Positions 12,601 through 25,400 of a stretch of DNA of 64,000 nt are shown here, one piece after another. The position numbers were made by a program, and so were the translations under genes. The DNA comes from Kryptolebias marmoratus (lineage: Eukaryota; Chordata; Actinopteri; Cyprinodontiformes; Rivulidae). The stretch lies in NCBI RefSeq assembly GCF_001649575.2, contig NC_051449.1, positions 11,098,101-11,162,100 on the forward strand, written 5' to 3'. The number at the start of each line of letters is the position of its first letter. Positions within the stretch are counted from its first letter, which is position 1. Below the pieces are notes generated by a model. It did not search any database. It was not told the DNA's origin and saw only the letters and a list, made by a program, of their open reading frames with translations.

Positions 12601-15600
12601 AGCTTCAGCAAACAAGATGCTCAGACTTTGTGTGCCAAGTGACAATTTACAAGTACTGATCAAATCCTGTGAACGTGCCGTGTGTGGCGCCTCCCTCTTT
12701 GGTCTAAATTACAGAAATCTTTTGCAGATTCAAAATGCCAGTCTTTTCATTTCTTCAAGTTTCTGCAAATTGACAGCAAATGCTACAGACACCGCGTCGT
12801 CGTCTTGTGATGATTGCGCTGACACACCTACCAGCATACTTCAGTGTGAAAACACCTGTTTTGTGCTCATCTGATTGCAGTCATCGGAGGGCGTGTAGTG
12901 CACAGAAACGCTGCGACCTTACATCCGTCCTCGTGTTCCGCTGCTGCAGATTGGGCCTCTGATTACTTACATTACCCGCCTATTATCGTATAATTAATTA
13001 CATTCTCATGTGTCTCTGCCCTTCATGATGAAAACGCCTTCTGCACCTGACGAAACTCCAGCAATCATCGGTGTGACATTGCACTCGTCAGTTCAGTTAA
13101 TGCAATCAAACTGCCATTTGTGGCTAACGACCTTCTGATAAGAAACCCAACGGGACAGCCTCTCACTCGAGCGGCTCTCATCAATATTTCGTGGGCTTCG
13201 TTCACAGCGGTGTGTAATTGATCTCTGCTGCTCTTTGATCACATCTTGCTTCAGTAGTCTTTGGACTCACCTCTGAGTTTCTCACGCAGCTGCAGAGACG
13301 AGGATTCAACCTTCACATTCATCTCTGGAACAAAGAGGTGCTGCCGTCTTTCTGACATTCGCATTTTTGAGATTTAACAGAATACACAACTAGGATGAGT
13401 CCCTCGCCGGTTAATAACCTCCCAAGTCCATTTTATACCATTTTTTTTTCTCTCTTGCTTTACTCCACATCCCATGAGGAATGAAGCATTAAAACGTGGA
13501 ACAGGTCTTTTGAAATATTTATTCTTTTAAACCAGCTGCGGTAAAAATGAGTAAATCATTCTCTTCTTATTTAAAGAGAGATATTTTTTGCTTTTATTCT
13601 CTATGGCAGGCTCAGTCCTCTTGAGCATGAATAAACCTGTGGGTGCACTCTTTAAAAAAAAAAGAGTATTTTTAGAGAACTCTTGCAGGGGTTTTGTTGT
13701 ATTGAGTTCACTGAGTTTTGTTTTGGTACACTGTTGGCTAGAATATATTGTGTAGTCTTATTTTTTCCTGAAACAACTCTGTGGTTGTTGCCATGTATGG
13801 GGGATTATCTACATTGGACATTTCATATTTATTCATTATTCCTCGTGGTCTGTGTTGAGCAAATATTGTGAATTACATGATTATAGCCAGGTTACAATGT
13901 TCAAAAACTGTGAAAACCCTCATTTTGTAAGAATGTCAAGTCCACCTTACATCTCCCATGCTTCTTGGCTACAATTACAGCTTTTGACCTACCTTTGCCT
14001 CCATTTTCCTGTTATTCAAAATCTCTTAAAGCAAATGCAAGCTCATACGAAAAATGAAACAAATAATTTCTGGTTGCACCCAGTCGATTGAGTCCTGCAT
14101 GGGGAGGTTGCAGCTGCAGGACATTAAGACAGAATAAAGTCCATGAATTAAAGGCTGTTTTTCAGATGGGAGTCGAACAGGAGGAGGATGTCAGTGTAGG
14201 AGGAAATAAAGACCAGAGGCAAAAACAGAAGCAGATGAGGATTTTATTGACAAAACAAGAGCAGGAAAGAAATTTGGATCTGTTAAACTTTGGTTAAATC
14301 AGCAAAAAACTTATACTCATAACAAGTTTTTGGTATGTCTACTTTTAAACTTTTAATGTAATTATATCGTTTCTTAAAACATCCAAGGATGAGAACTTCA
14401 TCATCCTGTCTGTGTGTTTGTCTCCATTCCTATTAAATAAAAACAAAAATATACGAAGAGAAAACTAGTAAGACAGTTTGATAATGGAAGATGAAAACGA
14501 GAAGGTTAGCACACCAAGTTAACGATAACCGACTGAACACAGGTGTGGAGTAATTAACTGATTGAAGACAGGTGCGAAACAACAGCAAGCAAAATGAAAC
14601 GTTTCAAAATTAAACAAAAAAGTGTATCTGAAAGTAGCTGAGGCAGGTGAAAAATAAATTAAAACATAAAGTAAATGCACGAGTCCGAGCCGAGCAACAC
14701 AGTAAATATTAATAAATGTACTCAGATAAACAAGTGGCGTTTATTATACTAGAGCACATTTTTGAATGATGTAGCAATCGTGTAATGTATCGTGAGACGT
14801 AGTTACGTCAGAGTAACGAAAACAAAAGGTTTTAACAAGGGCTGCTCTAATTTATGGAATGAAGACACACATTGTATAACCATCACTGCCTTTTATGACT
14901 CAGAGCGTCACATTAAACCTGCGTAACATTATTGCTGCTGCCAGCCTGCAGCCATTCTGCACTTAGAAGAGTCACCTCCCGTTTGCGCCGCTATAAATAC
15001 AGTTAAACGGGACAAGCGCTTCTCAGTGGCAGAAACAAGACGCACTTTATTATTGGTTTATGCTCAGTCACGCACCGAAATTTAGATTGTCAAGCTAAGG
15101 GAGATACTTTATTCGTCTGTGTGTGAGAATCTTGGACAAATTGTGCAAGTTTAATCAACTAACACAGCAAAGGAGCTGAAATATCCATCAAGGCTTATTG
15201 AAGGTAAAAAGAGAAGTTGGAGACAACAAAAAAAAAGAGATAAAGCTTAAAGAAAATGCTTTGTGCAACATGCAACAGCTCTATAACTGATTGTTTCTTC
15301 GACACTTCCAGACAATGAGCTGCTGTTTCGATCGAGGGATGGAGATGTTATCAAGCTTAACGTCGACACAAAGGAGCAGAACATCGTCGTACCAAACCAA
15401 CTGTTTGTAAGTACAGTTTCTTTAAAGCGTGGAAATGTGCACGCTGCAATAACATACACAGCCGATTTAGGATTGTGCAATTTAAAGATTAAAACCGCCG
15501 GCATTAGTGACCAATTTACACAAGAGATTTGAATGAGAAAAGACTGAAAATGAGGTGACTGCATGTGGCCTTGTCTGTGTGTCACAAGTACAAGGAAAAA

Positions 15601-18600
15601 TACAAAGATTAGGAGAAATAATAGCATCTGAAAGCAAAAAAATATATAACAATGTGCGGTTTGAGGGCAATCAGTGAAGAAGTGAGTCTGCGTGCTGATG
15701 AGCTCCTGATGTCGGGTTAAAGCTGTAAACGTGGCAGATATACTCTGACATTCGTCACTATTTGTCAGAGTTTAAGGAACAAGAGGTGACGTTTTAATAT
15801 CAGAGCACTGAGCAGGCACAAAACTAATGTAACACCAAAGCGTTAGCTGGTTAGGTGTTAGTCAGATCAGACGTTTTACAACAAAGCGCTGCCGCATTTA
15901 CTGTGTCAGAACTGTTGGAGAGCAAGAGGAAGAACGAATAAAGGGAGAGATGAAAAACCTGCTGGTAAATGAGGAGAAAATAGTTCTCATTTTCATCAGT
16001 CTATATCTCATTGATCCGTTTCTAATGGTTCCCACAGAACAAACACTATATAACACATAAAAACACGCTTCCACAAAAAAAAGATGTATGTAATTACTGA
16101 ATTACAAAACCCACAGGCTTCTCTTTGAGAGCAAAGACTTTCTGCCAGCTGGTGTGTTACTAATGTTTTTTGTGTTTAAATCCCATCCAGGACAGATCCA
16201 GAGCTGCCAAATATCAGGTGTCCCCAGACATGCAGCACGTTCTGTTTGCCTTTGATCTAAAGACGGTAAAAGAGAAATCTACCTCTTAAGAACATTTTTA
16301 TTCTGAGACTTTGTCCGTGACTACGATGCTGTTTATTTCCACAGATCTACCAACACTCATATGTGGCCAAGTACATCATTTACAGCCTGGTGACACAGTA
16401 AGAGCCACCTTTGTTGTGTTGTTTTGTTTCCCCTCACAGATCTTCGACCACTGCCCTCAATCGGACTCTATGTCATCAGTTCACTGACGTCAGCCATGGC
16501 TTTCGGTTCCATTTAGTGTGCTGGCCTGCATTCTTTGTGGCCTGTTTTTAGCCTTTAATCCATCTCTGTCTGTTTGTTTCCCCACTGCTCTGCAGCCAAC
16601 TGAGCGAAGGTAGCTCGTGTTAAAAAAAAACAGAATTTAGATGATTGATGAGGGAAACAAAAATCTAAAATAAAAAGAGTAAAAACACAAATGGTTGACT
16701 TTATGAATGTGCGTACTGCATGTGGTCAACGTACTCTTCAATGTGGTTTCTTCACAGGGAAAGTTGGCCTTTAAATCCCCCCGAGGTGCATGAAGCGGTC
16801 CTGCAGTTCGCCGGATGGGGACCCCAGGGCCAGCAGCTGGTAGGCAGGCCGTACCCCTCGGATCACATTGAGAACTGGCACTTCAGGTCTGTCAGATGTG
16901 TCAGAACCAGGCACAGGGCTGATTTATGGTGTGTCGCAGAGGAACGGCCAAATGTTGTGGCAATAAGAGATTTATGCTCTCTGTAATGACAGCATTATGG
17001 GTCTCTGCTTGGAGCTCTGTTCGCGCTGACCTTCATCAATGTCAGCCAAATTTATTTTTACTTGGTGGCAACTCCTGAGCTGGTGAGAGCCACCGAAGCA
17101 GATGGCGCCTCAGACAACCTGTGGCTCGGAGTGTCTGACGCTGCAGGGGGTCAGGATGTACAGGATGTAAAACCACAAGACACAGACTAAAATATGGGTG
17201 TGTGTGCACATCTGTCTCTTAAAGAACCTGAGTGAGTGTGTAAAAAGTGACAATCTTTGGGAAAATGAGGACATTTTCCCTCTTCTTACACACCTTTAAA
17301 GAGCTGTTTGCAATTTCTGAAAAATGTATTTAAGTCATTTACTTAAATCACCATTTCAATTTTGAGAAGGAGAGTCATTTACAACTCATACTCTGAGAGC
17401 TAACAGACTGCACGTGATTGTGCTTTACATTATTCTCAGCTGAAATGGCTATAACTCCATCCCTTCTCATCACTAAAGACTAAAACTTTGTCTTGAAAAG
17501 CAGCAGGCAATATGCATTTCTTCAAGTAATGCTAGGCTTTTTAATTGCTACTCTTAATGTTTTATTAATAATTTTGCTGCTTACAATTTGTATTTCACTG
17601 CTCTGTAAGCTTGAAATCATTCTAACCTTTCTATTTAATATTTTAGTTTGTGGCAAATAATGCAGCACATTCTGTCAGATATTCATATTCATTAATATAA
17701 TTCTGCAGGAAACGTTTGTGGCTGAAAAAACAGCCTCTTGTCCATATAAATAACAATGTATTATCTGCCATTTTGAATGCTTAATAACAGGAAATTTCCC
17801 AGCCTAAGTGTGAAGGAACTACAAATCCTGCATTATATAAAAAAAACATTTAATATCACCACATTTAGAAATATGCTGTGGAAGTGTGGTGGAGCAAAAT
17901 GAACAATGTTGCAGCACAGATGCAGCGAAACAGAAAAGGTAAATCCTCAGGCGTTGGCTACATCCTGAAGACTTTCTTTATCATGGCTGCTGCAAAGCAA
18001 ATTCCTCACCTGCATTCAGGATAAATCTGTACAGGAACCAGAAACTGAACTAAGAAACTAACTTACTCTGCGAAACATTTTACACACAATTTCCAGTCTA
18101 GTCTCATCCACTGTAGTGGTGAATAAATTGCATTTAGCCTCAGCTGTTCAGACCCTTTAACTCCATTCCACCACCCGAGTCACTCACATAAGAATCATTT
18201 CAATTTGCTTTTAAGAGCTGAAATTGAGTAAATGTCCTTTGTTACATTTTCACTACAGCTTAGAATGAGATTAAGGTTAAATTGTAAGTAGTTCACATAC
18301 TTAATAGTGCCTTTAAACCTTCTACAAAGTGCTTTCACAGTCTCTTACTCATGTCTTCATTCACACAAACACACAGAAAGTGCCTTAAAAATAGGACTTT
18401 GCAATAAAAATATCTTCTGTGCTTTTTTTTTTTTTTTACTCCACAACATGTGGGGGTGTAGGATCTTTAACATGTGTGTGAGTGACAGAAAATGAGCAAT
18501 GAGCAGGAAAAAAATTTGTGTTGTTGCACTTTAAAAAACTATACAAAAAACATGTTAGATTAACTGAACGGAAACATGTTAATGAAACATAACTGAGCTG

Positions 18601-19373
18601 TGGTTCTGTTACCTGAAATAAAATAAAAAAATAAATTGCATCAAATTTACCAAACCTGCCTTCAAACATTTTAAAAACACTGAAATGTTCAAAAACAGGA
18701 AAAAAAAAAAAAATTCTGTTCAACATTTAGCTTGAAGTCCTTGAAGGTGAGAGGGACTTCTGTTCATCCCAGAGGAGACCTTTTGTTCGATTTCAATTCA
18801 TGAACTTATGTTCTAAGAAATGTTTTATAAGGATTTGTCTAAAAGCCGTAAATTTAAGGGCAGAAAAACTCCTAATGTAGAAAATTCAACAAAAATCTCA
18901 GAATAAAAGAAACTCTGATGAATCTCAGTGGAGGTCGGTTACTTTTTGTGGTTAAATCTGTATTTTTTTGTTTTTATTCATAGAAACTAAAAGTGTCTGT
19001 GAAATCTTTCATCTCATACAGTCACTAATGCTTTAAAATGTTTGTCTCAACTAAAATAGAACAACTAAAGTTTATTCAAATGACAATAAAACGTCATATT
19101 TTTAGTTAAGTAATAAAATCCACTCAGGTTAATAATTTGTAAGGTAAAGATGTCAACATATGTGCTTAAAGGTTGATAATAAATATTCCACTTGTTGGTA
19201 TTTTCCTGTTAACAAGACATTTATTCATTAAACAAACACAAAAAATCCCATTAAAAGGCCTCTGGAGCCAAATTTTTTGGTGCCTTTTCCATTAACTCTG
19301 TTAAAAGAAACATCAACAAACCCCAAACCTTAGTGGAATATTCCCATGTGACCCCTAACCTGGTCTTTGGGAT

Positions 19374-19404
<31 letters not shown>

Positions 19405-22400
19405 TTTTTTTAGTGTATCAATTTGGAAATAATCATCAGCTGGAACAATTTTCCACCAACAGTAACCAGAGAAATTAAACTCTGAGAGATAACTTGAACA
19501 ATGTTGTGTCTGGATTTTAATAACTAATAAGTTTTGCTGGAAAAAAAAGATAAATAAATAAACTTTGAAGCAATGGATTCAAGCACCTAATAATCTTTTA
19601 TGTGATTCTTTTGTTTACTTCAATTTTTGCTCTTGTTTCCTGTAAATTAGTTTCTGTTTAGATTGCGGCGCTCAGACAAAGATAGTCCCGTGTTTCATCA
19701 GCAGAGCCTTCAAAGCTCTTTTTTTTTTTTTCTCTCCTGCCGTAATTGCTCTCATTGTGTAATTACTTTGATAATGGATGCATTTCTGTGAGAAAATAAT
19801 AACATTTTGAGGACATGACGAGACGCTGCCAGCCGAGGGAAGACAGCAGATTAATTTCCATATGGTAATAGTATACCTAATTGTTTCTTTTCGCGGCGCT
19901 GGAGCCGGAGCTCTGCTCCTGGTTTAATGAACCTCGGAGCTCGTGGAGGAAAACAGAGATGAGCTCCCTTCTTTTGTCTGCGTCGGAGCTGGAGATGTTG
20001 GACATGTTTTCTTTCTTTTCTCATCACAGTCTGGAATGATTTCTCATTAGGTTTTATCAGAATTGGACTTGATTTATCATCAAGTTTTGGATCAGCGTGT
20101 AAAAATGACGCGCGTGTGTGTGTAGGTGTGTGTGTGCGTGCAGTGAAGCATCATATGTACACCGAGAGGAGCACGCAGATGAATCCTGCAGCGCTCCCCT
20201 CATTAAACTACAAGCAATTACTCTACCATGACAGTGTAATCAGCAGGACCGGGTCAGCACTCAAAAACACACACACGCCTGAAAAAAGAGATCATTTTGG
20301 CACAATAGAGACGGCAGATTTTATAGGGAAACAAAAAAAAGTTTGACAGAATTGGAGGTTTAGCAGCTGAGATTACAGCCACACCAACATCTTTCAGAAA
20401 CCCTGCTATCTGCGCTCCACAGGTATCTCTGAAGTTGCTGACTTTCATCTCTGTGCCCTTTGGAATCCACTCATCCAGCCGTTCACTCACTCTCCTTTTA
20501 CCTCCTGTTCCTTAATATTTACAAATTATAAAATAAGTGAATGTGAAACAAACAAATTGTACATGTTTCGCACACCGCTCCGGATTGTTTATGATGAAAA
20601 GCTGCAGAACATTTGATGAGGCTGACAATGAGCGGAGCAGGAGGCATTTAACGTGACATGAACAGAAATACTGACTAATACACACTAATGAGAATACACC
20701 ATAGTGATTAAGGAGGGATGAAAAGTGTGCTGATTGCTAACAGAGTGCAGGTGGTATGTGAGGACCTGGAAACCAGGTTAATGGAGGACATCTTGTGGTG
20801 AAATCATAACAATTTCTTTTTTCTTTTGGCTGTTCCTCACTCCAACTCCCTCCATGTCCTCTCTAACTGCATCCATATGTCTCCTCTTTGTCTTTTTCAT
20901 GGCAGCTGCATCTCTAACATCCTTCTACCAATATACCCACTGTCCCTCCTCTGCACATGTCCAACCCATCTCAGTCTGGCCTCTCTGACTTTATCTCCCA
21001 GTCCTTCAGCCTGTGCTGTCCCTCTGATGACCTCATTCCTAATCCTGTCCATCCTCGTCCCTCCCAAGGAGAACCTCACCATCTTCACCTCTTTACCACA
21101 CTACCTGTTTTCCTGGACTGTCGACCCTAAGTACTTGAAGTCCTGCACCTTTGTGACCTCTGCTCCTTGTAGCCTCTCTGTTCCACCTGCCTCCCTCTCA
21201 TTCACACACATGTACTCTGTCTTGCAACGGCTGAATTTCATTCCTCGTCTTTCAAGTACATACCTCCGCCTCTCCAGGTTCTCTTCCACCTGTTCCCTGT
21301 TCTCACCACAGATCACGATGTCATCTGCAAACATCATAGTCCACGGGGATTCCTGCCTGACTGAACATAAGTCAACTAAACAGCAAAAACCTGTAATAAA
21401 ACAAGAAATAATACAAACAAAACAAAGACAAGCCATGACAGGGTCTCTCATATCCTGGAGGTCTCATATATTATTTTAATCATTTGTTTTTAGTTACTGA
21501 AAAGCTGAGGTAAGGTTTAGCTCTGCTTGAGGTAAAAAAGTAATTGATCATATTTGAGAGCAACAATCAATAGTTTAAACCTGATTCTCTGTATGTACAG
21601 AGTCCTTTTTCAGGTAATATTCTCACATTCCAACCCCTGACAGATTTGTTTATGTTTTCTAATTGTTGCTAATAGTCTGAAAATTAGATTTCCTGGGGAA
21701 GAACCAACACAGTCCCTGCCTGAGGTGCCGGTCAGTCCCACATTCATCTCCACCAAACTGGCACCAGGTGGAGCACTAAAAATACTGCAGCACAGCGACT
21801 GAGGGGTTTTATCTGCTCATCTGCTGCCAGTGTTTCCATTTCCTCGAGTGTGGCATCACTGGCTGTCTGAAAGTTGGCTCAAAAGTTTCCTACTGATGTC
21901 CTTAAAACGTACTTTGAAGGTTTAGACGTTCGCCAACCACAACGACTGCACCAAAATTGATTTTAAGGCTATTTATAGTGGCACAGAAACGCCTGATGGG
22001 CTCCGCTCTACTTTTTTTTCTTTGTTCAGATTTTCATATTTGAAAACAACATCTACTACAGATCAACAGTGGAGAGCCGATCGATCCGCCTGGTTTCCAC
22101 CGGGAAGGAAGGAGTCATCTTTAATGGTCTGGCTGACTGGCTGTACGAAGGTAAGACAACAGTTTGGGAAACTATTTTATATATAGTCACCTACTTGTGC
22201 TTTCTCTTTTTTTTCTTCTGTGTACATGGAGACAAATCTGTTTACATGCAGGAGCAACTGGACAAAATAAAAAATAATTCACTCTTAGAGCCTGAAGGGA
22301 GAAATGATGAAGTTTTAGACATAACGATAACATAAGAAACTAAACTAAACGAGCTGCAACCTTTACAGCCAAAGGAGCCTTTTCTGCTCCTTCCTACACA

Positions 22401-25400
22401 AAATAAAACTTGTCCAGAGCCCTAAAACATATCTGAAGTGTAAAATAATGATAAAATATCCCATTAGATGTTATAAAACTGTTACAAATAAAAAATATAA
22501 ATATGAAATTGACATCTGACTGTATTTTTACATGTTAGGACAAAGGAAAAGACCAAACTTTGATAAAGACGGGCAAGAAAACATTTTTTTTTTATAAATG
22601 TTTATATATATATTTAAATATCATAAATTTATCAACTGTAAACACTGCACGCTATATTAATAATATAAATATCGTACTTTGAATTAATGAAGCATTGATC
22701 GCTTCCATTCTGTTAAATTATTAAAGCAAATTGACCAGATTGTTGGATATTTACAGTATTCATCTATTGAAGGCAGAGACATTTGTTCACTTCAAGCCTT
22801 TGTGTTGTAATGACTTGTCACAGTAATGTGTTTGCAATGCTGCTCTTTGTCTAAACTGTTTAAAAAGTCATTTTTCCTGGTGGATTTCCGAGGAACGTCG
22901 CTCTGTGCGGCTGGAAGTTAAATGATGAATCTGTTTTGCTCCTTGTATTATCAGTATCATTCTGTCACAGACACTTTATTCATGTGTTTACATGAAATTA
23001 AACAAACAAAAAACCCTGTTAAAATCAGCTCCTTTGTTCAAAGCCTCTGCAGAGCTATAAAAGAGCCACACGTGGCCCCAGAGCCGCAGGTTGCAGACCC
23101 CCGGTCTAATATAATGGTTTTTTTACGCAGCTGTTACTCCGTGTCACAGAAAACTCTTATACAGCTCACAGGGTGACTCTGCGGAACACATAAAGGTCAC
23201 AAAAATAATATTCTGTCGTTTTTTTTCACGATTTAGCATGAATCTAAGCTGCTACATGACGATATTTCTCACTATTTCCCCATTTTCAAATGAGCTAAAC
23301 TGGATAAAATGATAGAAAATAAACTCAGTGATTCAGACAAACTGTAAATGAGTTTACTTTCATGCAAATTCACAAAGCTGCAAACTTCTCCGGCGTGTCT
23401 CCACCTGCATCTGTCTCTGTTTGGTCGGACAGCTTGGAGCTTTTTACCTCGGAAAGCAGCAACCTGTTTGTCCACAGTCGAGTTTCATGTTGGCGTGTGC
23501 CACATTTGGCCAGCAAAATGCGAGAGAAAAAAAAAAAAAAAGGTTTAAGTCTTTTGATTTGTGCTGTCTCCCCCTCCCTCTCTGCACAGATACACACACA
23601 GGTATAAGTGTGTGTTTGATCTGGAGCCGCACAGCTGGCTCCGTCTCAGCGCTCCTCCCTCCTTCGCTCGTCTTTGTGTTCAAGCACTTGTAATTAATTC
23701 ATGTGTGCAGCGCCGCAGCCTCGCTCGGCAGATGTTCAAAAAGCTGGAATACTTGTAATTTAATGCGAGACATTTTCTGATTACAGCATATGTGGGACTG
23801 ACATTCTAATTACGCAGCACTTCGATATGAGTTTGTTTACAAATGAACAGAGAATTCCTATTCCTCTTCAGTCGTTCCTAATAATGTTCATGCAACTTTT
23901 TCTACCTGGTTCTGATTCCAGCGTTGTTGGGCCTGCACAGGAACGCACAGGAAGCTCTGGGGTTCCTGTGCGTTCCTGTGGCAGCCGCCTATTGTTATCC
24001 ACCTCCAAAAGTGTCTCTATATTTATATAGATCTCATCCTTACTTCGACTTTAATGCAGCCCGAACGGAACAATGTACCCGCACAAATTATATATCAACA
24101 CGACCGGCTCGGTGGCGTTTCGAGTTACCATGACAACGTAATTCACAGAAAAACAACTCCATTAAAGCCCAGCACAAACCACAGGTCACATGACCTGGAG
24201 CGTGGAGCCCTGTGACCAGAACACGTTTTGTTAGCAAACAAATTATACATCAAATTGTAGACTTTTTTGTCGTCTTTCATGCAATGTTTCTATTTTTGCT
24301 GTAGGTCTTATAGTTTTCTCTCAAGTAGCCCCAGAAGGCAGAGTCCGACCACCTGACTTCCTGTCCTTTTCCATCATAATTTTGTCTCACACTGTTTTCC
24401 CGATCGTGGTGTGTGGGCTGTTTTTAACTTGCCATATCTCTGTCATAAAGCACTGTAGAAATGTGCTGTGTGTTCGGCATGTACTTCTGAGAGCTTCTCC
24501 CTCTTTTTGATTGCAGCTTGCACGTCTGCAACTGATTACAGTCATTCTGATCCAAGATGGCTGCCGTAGCTGACTTAGAAAATGCAAAAATGCCCAGAAG
24601 TCAGTAATTTCTGTTGATATTTCGTTGTAATTAGCTGTGATGGCAGCTGTCAGCTTTCCCTAAGACATACTGTGATGGCAAAGAGATCCTTCAGGTTTGT
24701 TTTTTTTGTTTGAAATGTTCCTAAAAACTTTTGGAAAGCAAAGTATGTCATGAACCACTGAATGGATTTTAGTGAAACTAAAAAAAAGTAATTATTATAT
24801 GTACGTCTACAGCTGGTTAATTTATGGAGTCGTTGTGATTTAAGATGAGGAAACAAAATCACGCACTAAGTGGCAGGCCCCTTCGAAGTTTCTCCAGGAA
24901 CTTTTTCTAGTTCTAATTATTAGCAGCGAACTTAATCAAGTTCTGGGTGATAATTGTAGGAGGAAGTGTAATTACAAATGGCAGCTATTTTGAGTTTCAG
25001 AGTGTGAACTGTGTCAGGGCCGTCTCTAATCGCTTTTTCATTAATGGGATTATTTCTTTGTGTCAGAGACACGACATGACGCGCAGGAAGGTAATCCATT
25101 TTTCCGAGCTAAAAGAAAGAGTTGCCTTGCTGTGTTTTCCTGTACGCTGTCAGAATGTTTCAGCGAATAACGACTCATGAAAGCAGGCAGGGTTGGATGT
25201 CTTACACACGTTTGGCGCGCCTGGGTTTCCGTTCAGGAGAGCAAAGATTTGGCGAAAGCCGCCGATTATGGTTTTGGGGCGAGGCCGACTTGATCCTCTG
25301 TTGCGGATTCGAGCAGAACGTGGAAATCTTTCTGATGGAGTCAGAAGAAGAGGCAAAAAAAAAGTGAAACAAAAGCACTTCTGAGAAAACGATCACACAG

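Noticed and set aside
20826..21479. 217-codon + strand open frame
   Set aside because: Antisense shadow of the RTE-like fragment, whose real coding sense is the - strand.
23936..23980. microRNA gene
   Set aside because: The stem is only 18 bp with a 9-base loop, too short for a normal precursor; no longer pairing in the flanks.
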